A DNA stretch of 64,000 bases from Modestobacter italicus. Lineage in GTDB: Bacteria > Actinomycetota > Actinomycetes > Mycobacteriales > Geodermatophilaceae. Made by a program: the position numbers and the translations under genes. Every line of letters starts with the position of its first letter. The stretch's first letter is position 1. The notes beneath the pieces are model-generated. The model made no database searches and had not been told where the DNA came from. It saw nothing but the letters and a program-made list of their open reading frames with translations. Positions 8,498 to 16,623 of this stretch are shown here, one piece after another. The DNA lies in assembly GCF_000306785.1 (NCBI RefSeq), contig NC_017955.1, positions 310,001 through 374,000 on the forward strand, written 5' to 3'.

Positions 8498-8856
8498 CTG
8501 GGTTCCTCTCACTGGGGGGCGCTGCCCGCCCCGTCCGGGGCGGACGCAGTCTGGTGTCGCGGACGGCGGACCGGCCGCTCCCCGGTCGTCCAGGTGGACC
8601 CCGGGGCATCCACCGTGCCGTCCCGGAGCGCACCAGGTGCGCGGCCGGGGGTACGGCGGGCGGATCTGGTCGACCACGCTGTCGACCAGCAACGGCGGGC
8701 ACATTTCCATGCCGAGATCACTCCTGGCCACCCGGGACCCCGGATCGGCGCGGTTTTCGTGCTCGTCGGCCCCAGCCGTCACGCGCTCCCGACCGTCCCG
8801 GGCATCCAGCAGGTGCCGGATGAGCGGTGCACAGCACACCGACTTAGCGTGGACCC
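8498..8856. promoter_or_regulatory. Divergent promoter region between HU and aldo/keto reductase genes
   Basis: A 359-base stretch with no convincing gene. At the right end, TAGCGT at 8846-8851 lies six bases before ATG 8857 with no ribosome-binding site, which fits a leaderless transcript of the reductase. The left part should hold the HU promoter, which I cannot place. Confidence 0.45.
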
Positions 8857-9780
8857 ATGCCTCAGCTCCCCGGTACCGACCTGACCGTCAGCGACCTCTG
8901 CCTGGGCGGCAACGTGTTCGGCTGGACGGCGGACGAGCCGACGTCCTTCGCGCTGCTCGACCGCTTCGTCGACGCCGTCCCCAGCACCCAGTCCCCGTTC
9001 GTGGACACCGCCGAGATGTACGGCAACGGGGTGTCCGAGCAGATCCTCGGCCGCTGGATGGCCGAGCGCGGCATGCGCGACCGGGTGGTCGTGGCCACCA
9101 AGGCCAGCCCGGGGGAGAAGGAGCACCCGCTGTCGGCGCCGGAGATCCGGGACGCCGCGGAGCGGTCGCTGCGCAACCTGCAGGTCGACACGATCGACCT
9201 CTACTACGCCCACTACGACGACGAGACGACGCCGCTGGAGGAGACGCTCACCGCGTTCGACGAGCTGGTGCGGTCGGGCAAGGTCCGGCACATCGCGGCG
9301 TCGAACTACTCGGCGAAGCGGCTGACCGAGGCGCTGGAGACCTCGGAGCGGCTCGGTGCGGCCCGGTACGTGGCCCTGCAGCCGCACTACAACCTGATGG
9401 AGCGGCCGGCCTACGAGGCCGAGCTGCGCGACGTGGTGGCCGAGCACGGGCTGGGCTCGATGCCCTACTTCGGGTTGGCCCGCGGCTTCCTGACCGGCAA
9501 GTACCGGGCCGGCGAGACCATCGACTCGCCGCGGGCGAAGGGCGCCTCGCAGTACGTGGGCGAGAAGGGCGACCGGGTGCTGGCCGCGCTGGCCGAGGTC
9601 GCCGACGCGCACGGCACCACCGGCGCCGCGGTGGCGCTGCGCTGGCTGGCCGACCAGCCGACGGTCACCGCGCCGATCGCCAGCGGCCGCTCGGTCGACC
9701 AGCTGGCCGACCTGCTGCCGATGCTGGACCTGGTCCTCACCGACGACGAGCGCCAGCGCCTCACCGACGCCAGCGCCTGA
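8857..9780 (+). CDS. Aldo/keto reductase
   Basis: A 307-aa NADPH-dependent oxidoreductase with an (alpha/beta)8 barrel. The catalytic set is visible as Asp in FVDTAEMYG (about residue 50), Tyr in MYG (55), Lys in VVVATKAS (82) and His in YYAHYDDE (about 125). The NADP-binding part is in VTAPIASGRSVDQL. The length is typical. It probably starts on a leaderless mRNA. The physiological carbonyl substrate is unknown. Confidence 0.93.
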   Translation: MPQLPGTDLTVSDLCLGGNVFGWTADEPTSFALLDRFVDAVPSTQSPFVDTAEMYGNGVSEQILGRWMAERGMRDRVVVATKASPGEKEHPLSAPEIRDAAERSLRNLQVDTIDLYYAHYDDETTPLEETLTAFDELVRSGKVRHIAASNYSAKRLTEALETSERLGAARYVALQPHYNLMERPAYEAELRDVVAEHGLGSMPYFGLARGFLTGKYRAGETIDSPRAKGASQYVGEKGDRVLAALAEVADAHGTTGAAVALRWLADQPTVTAPIASGRSVDQLADLLPMLDLVLTDDERQRLTDASA

Positions 9781-9788
9781 GGCGCTGA

Positions 9789-9828
9789 TGGAGTGCCAGC
9801 GCTCGGAAGACGATGCGCTGGCACTCCA
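9789..9828. terminator. Perfect 14-bp-arm hairpin with conserved loop (copy 1)
   Basis: Arms TGGAGTGCCAGCGC and GCGCTGGCACTCCA flank the loop TCGGAAGACGAT. It sits between convergent genes and should stop both. The same hairpin in opposite orientation lies at 59,559-59,598. Confidence 0.85.
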
Positions 9829-9835
9829 CAACCGG

Positions 9836-10009
9836 CTACGCGAAGACGATGGCGGCGCGGACCTGCTCGACGAGTTCGGGCGAGACCTCGGTCAGCCCGT
9901 GGTCGGCGCCGGCGTGCGCGGCGACCTGGGCGAGGATGCCCTGCTCGTCGGGGGCGGTGAACGAACGCGTGCAGCCGGGGACGACGTCCCCGCAGGCGAA
10001 GGCCTTCAT
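9836..10009 (-). CDS. DUF1059 small protein
   Basis: A 57-aa protein beginning MKAFACGDVVPGC and ending VSPELVEQVRAAIVFA, the DUF1059 pattern with two cysteines (CG and GC) followed by a short helical domain. AAGGGAGCC lies just before ATG 10009. The function of DUF1059 is unknown; the cysteine pair could bind metal. Confidence 0.85.
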   Translation of the reverse strand: MKAFACGDVVPGCTRSFTAPDEQGILAQVAAHAGADHGLTEVSPELVEQVRAAIVFA

Positions 10010-10089
10010 GATGGCTCCCTTGCTCTGGGTGGCTGTCCGCCGGCAGGCGGTCAGGGTGGTGCACCGGGGCGGGTTCACGGCCCCGGGGG

Positions 10090-11181
10090 TCAGGGGGTGG
10101 CGGCGGCGGAGGCGAGGTCCTCGATCCGCAGGACGCCCAGGACGGCGCCGTTGCGGTCGGTGCACAGCACCGGGTCGAAGCGGTGCACGGGCCGGCGGGT
10201 CAGCGCGCGCTGCAGGGTCTCGGCGACCCCGGCGGACGGGTGCACCCGCAGCGTGACCGGCGCGCGGTAGGTCCCGCCGGTGCGCGGGTCGGCGAGCACC
10301 AGCTCGGTGGGGACGCCGGTCCGGTCCAGCACGACGTAGGGGGCCGGGGCGTCGTCCCCCTCGAAGGCCTCGCGCTGGCGGATCGGCCGCAGCAGGCTGG
10401 CGACGCTCTCGGCCAGCTGGGCGCGGGCGACCTGGTTGCGGACCAGCTGGGTGACCTCGGGGGTGAGCGGGGCGAAGTGCGGCGCCGGGCGGCCGAGCAG
10501 CCAGCCCTGGGCCAGCGGGACGCCGAGCCGGGCGAACACGGCGAGCTCACCGACGGTCTCGATGCCCTCGGCCAGCAGCCAGGCGTCGACCCGGTTGGTG
10601 AAGGTGCCGACCATCTCGGCCAGCGCGGCCTTCACCGGGTCGTCGTCGATCCCGGCGACCAGCGCGCGGTCGAGCTTGACCAGCTGCGGGCGCACCTCGG
10701 CGAGCTGCTGCAGGCCGGCGTAGCCGGAGCCGGCGTCGTCGATGGCGATGAGCGCGCCGCGACCGCGTAGCGCGGCGGTCTGCTCCCGCAGCGCCGCCAG
10801 GTCGGGCGTGGGCATGTGCTCGGTCAGCTCGACGACCACCCGGCGCAGCGTGGCCGGCTCGGCGAAGGCGGCGGCGACCGGGGCGGTGCCGAGCAGGTGC
10901 GGGCTGACGTTGACGGTCAGGAAGGTGTTGGGCGGCAGGTCGGGCAGGAAGGCCAGCGCGCGCCGGATGGCCAGGGCCTCCAGCTCGGCGCCGAGCCCGG
11001 CCTCCGCGGCGGCGGCGAACCAGACGTCGGGCGAGGCGGTCCCGGGGAACCGGGCCAGCGCCTCGTAGCCGGCCACGGTGGCCGTGGCCAGGTCGACGAT
11101 CGGCTGGAAGACGACGGTCAGGTCGTCCTCGCCGGCCAGCAGCGGGCGGCAGTCCCAGCGGTCGGGGAGGGTCGCGGTCAC
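10090..11181 (-). CDS. EAL-domain protein, probable c-di-GMP phosphodiesterase
   Basis: A 363-aa protein with an EAL domain in the first about 250 residues. It keeps EAL in GYEALARF, the Asn in VNVSP, the Glu in VELTEH, the double Asp in AIDDAGSGY (DDFG is normal, here DDAG), the Lys in VKLDRA and Glu in AEGIE. The metal and catalytic residues are thus all present and activity is likely. The last about 90 residues resemble a CBS-like sensory segment (VLCTDRNGAVLGVLRIEDL). Start GTG 11181 is a choice; a GGAGG is very close to it. It is divergent from the SpoIIE phosphatase gene. Confidence 0.8.
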   Translation of the reverse strand: MTATLPDRWDCRPLLAGEDDLTVVFQPIVDLATATVAGYEALARFPGTASPDVWFAAAAEAGLGAELEALAIRRALAFLPDLPPNTFLTVNVSPHLLGTAPVAAAFAEPATLRRVVVELTEHMPTPDLAALREQTAALRGRGALIAIDDAGSGYAGLQQLAEVRPQLVKLDRALVAGIDDDPVKAALAEMVGTFTNRVDAWLLAEGIETVGELAVFARLGVPLAQGWLLGRPAPHFAPLTPEVTQLVRNQVARAQLAESVASLLRPIRQREAFEGDDAPAPYVVLDRTGVPTELVLADPRTGGTYRAPVTLRVHPSAGVAETLQRALTRRPVHRFDPVLCTDRNGAVLGVLRIEDLASAAATP

Positions 11182-11353
11182 ACCTCCCAGATCGGCCGTC
11201 CGCCCGCGGAGCTTGAGCGCCCCGCCACGAAGCGGTGCCCGTCCGGGAGCGCGGGCCGTGCCAGCATGGAGCGCTCCACCGCCCGGTGGGTGACCGGCGA
11301 CGGAGCCGGGAACGCGTCCGGCCCGAGCCGGCGGAGCCGAGAGGAGGCCGGCC

Positions 11354-14203
11354 ATCGCGCCCGCGACGAGCACGACGGCGGCGTCCGACCCGCTGTCCGA
11401 CCCGCACCGGGTCGCGGCCGCCCGCCGGCTGCTGGACGAGGTCTCCGGACCGGCCGCCTACGACCGGCTGTCCGGGCTCGCCGCCCGGCTGGTCGGGGCC
11501 CCGCACGCCAAGGTCACCCTGTTCACCGACCACGACGTCGTCGTCGGCGGGCACGGGCTGCCGGCCGGTGTGGTCGGCGGCCCCGCCCTGCTCACCGGCG
11601 CGCTGTCGGCGATGACCGTGCGCCGGGCCGTGCCGCTCGACGTCCCCGACGCGCGCCGCGACGAGCAGCTCGCACAGCTGCCCGCGGTGACCTCCGGCCA
11701 GGTGCAGGCCTACCTCGGTGCGCCGCTGGTGGCGGCGTCCGGGCACGTCGTCGGCGTCCTCGCGGTGTACGACCCCCGGCCGCGGAGCTGGTCCGCGGAC
11801 GCCGCCGAGCTGCTCGGGCAGCTGTCCGCGTCGGTGATCGCCGAGCTGGAGCTCGCCGCCGCGCAGTCGGCCGTCGGCGCCTCGCTGGCCCGGCTGGACG
11901 TCGCGCTGGAGGCGGGCTCGGTCGGCATCTGGGAGCGCGACCTGCGCACCGGGACCGTGTACTGGGACCAGCGCAACGCGGCGATCTTCGGGCTGCAGGG
12001 CCCGCTCGAGCACGTCGGCGACGACAGCCAGCTGATGGCCGCCATCCACCCGGACGACCACGCCTCGGTGGCCGCGGCGATGCGCGCGGCGCTCGAGGGC
12101 AGCGGCGAGTTCGTCGCGGAGATGCGGGTGCTGCGGGCCGACGGGGCGCTGCGCTGGGCGGTCTCCCGCGGCCGGGTGGTCCGCAACTCGCGCGGCGAGG
12201 CGGTCCGGTTCCTGGGGACGACGGTCGACGTCACCGACGCGCGCGAGGAGGCCGGCCGCCGGCTGGCCTCGCTGCAGCGGACCACCGCGATCGCCGAGGT
12301 CGCCGCGGCGCTGGCCGGCGCGACCCGGATCGACCAGCTCGCCCAGATCACGCTGCGCGGCGCCGAGGTGCTCGGCGCCAGCACCGGCGCGCTCGCCGTG
12401 CTCGACCCCGGCTCCGGTCAGCTGCGGCTGCACATGGGCTCGCGGCTGATGGACGTGGTCGAGGTGGCGGCGGCCGAGGCGGGGGTGGCCCCGCCCCCCG
12501 ACGGCCTGGAGATCGCCCTGGACGACGAGCTGCCCACCCAGTGGGTGGCCCGGCACGGGGAGACGGTGCTGCTCCGCGACCCGGACGAGGCCGCCGAGCG
12601 GTTCCCGGCGATGGCCGAGCTGACCCGGGTGCTGGGCGCGGAGGCGCTGGCCGCGCTGCCGCTGCGGGTGGAGGGCCGGCTGCTCGGCGTCTTCGTGGCC
12701 GTGTGGGAGACCCCGCACCCGTTCGAGGGCGACGACGTCGAGGTGCTGGAGGCGCTGACCGCGCAGATCGCGCTGAGCGTCTCCCGGCTGCAGGCCGACG
12801 CCGAGCGCGACGCCGCGGTGGCCGAGATGCGGGCGGCCAACGCCCGGCTGCAGCTGCTGTCCGAGACCGGCCGGGTGCTGTCGGGGACGCTGGAGATCAC
12901 CGAGCAGATCGGGCAGCTGGCCCGGCTGGTCGTGCCGGCGCTGGGCGACTGGTGCTGGGTGCTGGTCACCGACGAGCGCGGCCGGCTGCGCGACATGGCC
13001 TCCGCGCACCGCGACCCCGGCCGGGGCGCGGAGCTGGAGCGGTACGTGCGCACCATGGTCGCCGGCATGACCGAGCACGCTGCCGCACGCGTGGTGCTGC
13101 GCACCGGGCAGCCGGTGGTGCTGCCCGAGCTGGACGCCGACTTCATCGAGCGCGCCCTCGACGACCCGGCCGCCCGTCGCGCCCTGACCCGGCTGGACCC
13201 GACCGCCGGGCTCGCCGTCCCGCTGGTCGCCCGCGGGCAGACGCTGGGGGTGCTGGGGCTCTACACCGCCGCCGACCGCGGCCCGCACACGCAGGCCGAG
13301 ATCGACACGGCGCGGGAGGTGGGCCGCCGGGCGGGCGTGGCGCTGCAGCAGGCCCGGCTGTTCGGCCAGCAGCGCCAGCTGGCGGAGGTGCTGCAGCGGA
13401 GCATGCTCACCGCGCCGCCGGCGCCGGACCACTGCGAGATCGCCGTCCGGTACGTGCCCGCGGCGGCCGGGGCGGAGGTAGGGGGGGACTGGTACGACGC
13501 GTTCGTCCAGCCCGACGGCGCGACGATGCTGGTGATCGGTGACGTCGTAGGCCACGACAGCCGGGCGGCGGCCGCGATGGGGCAGCTCCGCGGCCTGCTG
13601 CGCGGCATCGGCCACCACACCGGGGGCACCCCCGCCGAGGTGCTCACCGGCCTGGACCGGGCCGGCGCCGGCCTGGACCTGGACGCGATGGCGACCGCGC
13701 TGGTCGCCCGGCTGGAGCAGGACGACCCGGAGCTGGCCGAGTCCCGCACCCGGGTGCGCTGGTCGACCGCGGGGCACCCACCGCCGCTGCTCGTCGACCC
13801 CGACGGCACGGTGACGCTGCTCGACGGCGACGCCCCGGACCTGCTGCTCGGCGTGGAGCCGGACCGGCCGCGCACCGACCGGGTCGCCACCATCGAGCGC
13901 GGCGGCACGCTGCTGCTCTACACCGACGGCCTGGTGGAGCGGCGCGACCGGGACCTCGACGCCGGCATCGCCGAGCTGGTCCGGGTGCTCGGCGGGCTCA
14001 CCGAGCTGCCGCTGCAGCAGCTGTGCGACCGGCTGCTGGAGCGCATGTACCTCCCCGACACCGAGGACGACGTGGCGCTGCTGGCCGTGCGGCTGCACCC
14101 GCAGGACCTGCCGCGCCCACCCGAGGCCGGGCCGCAGCGGGTCCCGCCGGGCATCGCGCCGGCGCCCGACGTCGTCCCCGGGGCGGGCGCCGCCCGGCGC
14201 TGA
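11354..14203 (+). CDS. GAF-PAS-GAF-GAF sensor with SpoIIE (PP2C) phosphatase domain
   Basis: A multidomain sensor phosphatase of the RsbU/RsbP kind, expected to dephosphorylate an anti-sigma-factor antagonist. Order: N-terminal GAF-like segment, PAS (VALEAGSVGIWERDL to LGTTVDVTDAREE), two GAF domains, then SpoIIE with GGDWYDAF, VIGDVVGHD, STAGHPPPLL, YTDGLVERRD and DDVALLAVR. The first in-frame ATG/GTG/TTG is GTG 11570, but the frame reads as GAF sequence from 11354. There an ATC codon sits six bases after GAGAGGAGG and no ATG, GTG or TTG lies between the stop at 11291 and 11570. I therefore place the start at ATC 11354 (about 949 aa). No anti-sigma gene is nearby. Confidence 0.85.
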   Translation: MAPATSTTAASDPLSDPHRVAAARRLLDEVSGPAAYDRLSGLAARLVGAPHAKVTLFTDHDVVVGGHGLPAGVVGGPALLTGALSAMTVRRAVPLDVPDARRDEQLAQLPAVTSGQVQAYLGAPLVAASGHVVGVLAVYDPRPRSWSADAAELLGQLSASVIAELELAAAQSAVGASLARLDVALEAGSVGIWERDLRTGTVYWDQRNAAIFGLQGPLEHVGDDSQLMAAIHPDDHASVAAAMRAALEGSGEFVAEMRVLRADGALRWAVSRGRVVRNSRGEAVRFLGTTVDVTDAREEAGRRLASLQRTTAIAEVAAALAGATRIDQLAQITLRGAEVLGASTGALAVLDPGSGQLRLHMGSRLMDVVEVAAAEAGVAPPPDGLEIALDDELPTQWVARHGETVLLRDPDEAAERFPAMAELTRVLGAEALAALPLRVEGRLLGVFVAVWETPHPFEGDDVEVLEALTAQIALSVSRLQADAERDAAVAEMRAANARLQLLSETGRVLSGTLEITEQIGQLARLVVPALGDWCWVLVTDERGRLRDMASAHRDPGRGAELERYVRTMVAGMTEHAAARVVLRTGQPVVLPELDADFIERALDDPAARRALTRLDPTAGLAVPLVARGQTLGVLGLYTAADRGPHTQAEIDTAREVGRRAGVALQQARLFGQQRQLAEVLQRSMLTAPPAPDHCEIAVRYVPAAAGAEVGGDWYDAFVQPDGATMLVIGDVVGHDSRAAAAMGQLRGLLRGIGHHTGGTPAEVLTGLDRAGAGLDLDAMATALVARLEQDDPELAESRTRVRWSTAGHPPPLLVDPDGTVTLLDGDAPDLLLGVEPDRPRTDRVATIERGGTLLLYTDGLVERRDRDLDAGIAELVRVLGGLTELPLQQLCDRLLERMYLPDTEDDVALLAVRLHPQDLPRPPEAGPQRVPPGIAPAPDVVPGAGAARR

Positions 14204-14211
14204 GCGCGGGG

Positions 14212-14913
14212 TCAGCGCCGCCGGCGCCGCCGGCGGGGGTGCCGCGCCACCAGCCGGGTGCGGGCGCGCTCGGGCAGGTCGAGCGCGACCGGCGCCTCCC
14301 AGCCCCGCCACACCGACAGCACCCGCAGCGCGGCGACCAGCACGATGACCAGCGCGGCGACCGGGAGCGGCGGCAACCCCAGCGGCCCGGCGAGCACGGT
14401 GAGCGCGGTCGCGCCGAGCAGGGCCGCGACCGCGTTGTAGGGCCCCGGCTGCACGATGTCGGCCCGCTGGGCCAGCAGCACGTCCCGGATCACGGCGCCG
14501 CCGACCGCCGTGACCGTGCCGATGAACACCACCGAGGCGCTGGGCAGCCCGGCCAGCTGGGCCTTCTGCGCGCCGATCACGGTGAAGAAGCCCAGCGTGA
14601 TCGCGTCCAGCACGACCAGCAGCCCGGTCAGCCGGGACAACCAGCCGGAGAAGTAGAAGGTCACCGCGGCGGTGACCGCGACCGTCGGCAGGTAGGCGGT
14701 GTCGGTCAGCGCGACCGGCGGGCCGTCGGCGAGCAGGACGTCGCGGATCAGCCCGCCGCCCAGGCCGGTGCTCACCGCCAGCAGCAGGACGCCGGAGACG
14801 GCGAACCCCTCGCGCGCGGCGAGCAGGCCGCCGGTCAGCGCGCCGATGACGATCGCGGCCAGGTCGACCGCGCCCGGCACCCGCAACGTCTCGGCGGCCG
14901 CCAGGATCTCCAC
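14212..14913 (-). CDS. TRIC/UPF0126 family cation channel
   Basis: A 233-aa membrane protein with about seven hydrophobic segments and the duplicated glycine/arginine motif of the trimeric intracellular cation channel family: GLGGGLIRDVLLA in the first half and AVGGAVIRDVLLA in the second. Prokaryotic members conduct monovalent cations. The C-terminus is a very basic Arg tail. GTG 14913 is preceded at nine bases by GGGAGGAT. It is convergent with the phosphatase gene, with only 8 bases between stops. Confidence 0.88.
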   Translation of the reverse strand: MEILAAAETLRVPGAVDLAAIVIGALTGGLLAAREGFAVSGVLLLAVSTGLGGGLIRDVLLADGPPVALTDTAYLPTVAVTAAVTFYFSGWLSRLTGLLVVLDAITLGFFTVIGAQKAQLAGLPSASVVFIGTVTAVGGAVIRDVLLAQRADIVQPGPYNAVAALLGATALTVLAGPLGLPPLPVAALVIVLVAALRVLSVWRGWEAPVALDLPERARTRLVARHPRRRRRRR

Positions 14914-15034
14914 GACCGCTCATCCTCCCGGACCCCCGGGTGGCGGTGGCGGCAGGGCCCAGCGCAGGCTGGCTTCCGGGCGACCGCACGCCCCGACCGG
15001 TCACCGCGGTGCCCGGACCCCCCAGGAGGCACCC

Positions 15035-16570
15035 ATGGCCATCCGCCGGCCGGACACCCAGGACGTCGCCGCGCTCGCCGAGAGCTACGGCATGCACCCC
15101 GGCGAGGACGCCGTGGCCACCTACACGGCCCTCATCGACGGCTCGCTGGTCTCCTACGACGCGGTCGAGGAGCTCTACGCCGCGATCGCGCCGCAGGCGC
15201 CGGCGGGCCGGTCCGGGCAGCGTCCGGACGACGACGCGAACCCGCTGGGCGCCTGGTACGTGCGGACCGAGATCACCGGCGCCCCCGACGGCCCGCTGGC
15301 CGGGCGGACGGTGGCGGTCAAGGACAACACCGCGGTCGCCGGCGTCCCGATGATGAACGGCTCGCACACCCTGGAGGGCTTCGTGCCCACCCGGGACGCC
15401 ACCGTGGTGAGCCGGCTGCTCGCCGCCGGCGCCACCATCACCGGCAAGTCCGTCTGCGAGGACCTCTGCTTCTCCGGCGGCAGCCACACCTCGGTGACCG
15501 GCCCGGTGCGCAACCCCTGGGACCGGAGCCGGACCACCGGCGGCAGCTCGAGCGGCAGCGGCGCGCTGGTCGCCGCCGGCGAGGTGGACCTCGGCCTCGG
15601 CGGCGACCAGGGCGGGTCGATCCGGATGCCGGCCGCCTTCTGCGGCGTGGTCGGGCACAAGCCGACCTTCGGGCTGGTGCCCTACACCGGCGCCTTCCCG
15701 ATCGAGCTGACCATCGACCACCTCGGCCCGATCACCCGCACCGTCGCCGACGCCGCCCTGGCGCTCGACGTCCTGGCCGGCCGGGACGGTCTCGACCCGC
15801 GGCAGCCGGCCGACCTGGCGCCCGAGCAGTACGCGGCCGCGCTCGGCGGGGACGTCGCCGGCCTGCGGGTGGGCGTGGTGACGCAGGGCTTCGGCTGGGA
15901 GGGGCTGTCCGAGCCCGGCGTCGACGAGACGGTGCGCGCCGCCGCGGCCCGGCTGGGGGAGCTGGGCATCGAGGTGGTCGAGGTCGACCTGCCGTGGCAC
16001 CGGCACGCGCTGCACGTCTGGAACGTGATCGCCACCGACGGCGCGGCGGTGCAGATGGTCGAGGGCAACGGCTACGGCCACAACTGGGACGGGTTCTACG
16101 ACCCGGAGCTGATCGCCCACTACGGGCGGCAGAGCCGGGCGGTGGCCGACCGGTGGTCGCCGACGGTGACCCTGGTGGCGCTGGCCGGGCGGTGGTCGGC
16201 GCAGCAGGAGCAGACCCGGCACTACGCGATGGCCCGCGACCTCGTCGTCGAGGTCCGGGCGCAGTACGACCGGGCGCTCGCCGACGTCGACCTGCTGCTG
16301 ATGCCGACCGTGCCGATGGTCGCCCCGCTGATCCCCGCCGCCGACGACCCGCTCGAGGTCCAGGTGGCCCGGGCGCTGGAGATGATCGTCAACACCGCGC
16401 CGTTCGACGTCAGCGGGCACCCGGCGACCAGCGTCCCGGCCGGGCTCTCCGACGGGCTGCCGGTCGGGATGATGCTGGTCGGCCGGCGCTTCGAGGACAC
16501 CACCTGCCTGAAGGTGGCCCATGCCTTCGAGCAGATCGTTGGCGGCTTCCCCGCCCCGCCCACCGCCTGA
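15035..16570 (+). CDS. Amidase signature family amidase
   Basis: A 511-aa amide hydrolase with the Ser-cisSer-Lys triad: Lys in VAVKDNTAV, then TTGGSSSGSG carrying cis-Ser, and the nucleophile Ser in GGDQGGSIRMPA. The about 80-residue N-terminal helical extension before the core is common in nitrile-type amidases. AGGAGG lies eight bases before ATG 15035. The substrate may be a monoacyl amide, but this is inference. Confidence 0.92.
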   Translation: MAIRRPDTQDVAALAESYGMHPGEDAVATYTALIDGSLVSYDAVEELYAAIAPQAPAGRSGQRPDDDANPLGAWYVRTEITGAPDGPLAGRTVAVKDNTAVAGVPMMNGSHTLEGFVPTRDATVVSRLLAAGATITGKSVCEDLCFSGGSHTSVTGPVRNPWDRSRTTGGSSSGSGALVAAGEVDLGLGGDQGGSIRMPAAFCGVVGHKPTFGLVPYTGAFPIELTIDHLGPITRTVADAALALDVLAGRDGLDPRQPADLAPEQYAAALGGDVAGLRVGVVTQGFGWEGLSEPGVDETVRAAAARLGELGIEVVEVDLPWHRHALHVWNVIATDGAAVQMVEGNGYGHNWDGFYDPELIAHYGRQSRAVADRWSPTVTLVALAGRWSAQQEQTRHYAMARDLVVEVRAQYDRALADVDLLLMPTVPMVAPLIPAADDPLEVQVARALEMIVNTAPFDVSGHPATSVPAGLSDGLPVGMMLVGRRFEDTTCLKVAHAFEQIVGGFPAPPTA

Positions 16571-16573
16571 CCC

Positions 16574-16615
16574 GGTTTCGGCGCCGAACCCTCGTCCGGT
16601 CTCGGCGCCGAAACC
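16574..16615. repeat. Two copies of the palindrome GGTTTCGGCGCCGAAACC
   Basis: Copies at 16,574-16,590 (one base short) and 16,598-16,615 (one mismatch) lie between the convergent amidase and acyl-CoA oxidase genes. A perfect copy lies at 20,801. They could serve as terminator or protein-binding sites. Confidence 0.75.
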
Positions 16616-16623
16616 TGCTCCTC

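Noticed and set aside
10547-16522. Very long open frame (about 1990 codons) on the minus strand
   Set aside because: It runs antisense through the phosphatase, channel and amidase genes. Its composition (Gly/Arg/His/Pro rich) is that of a GC-rich shadow frame.
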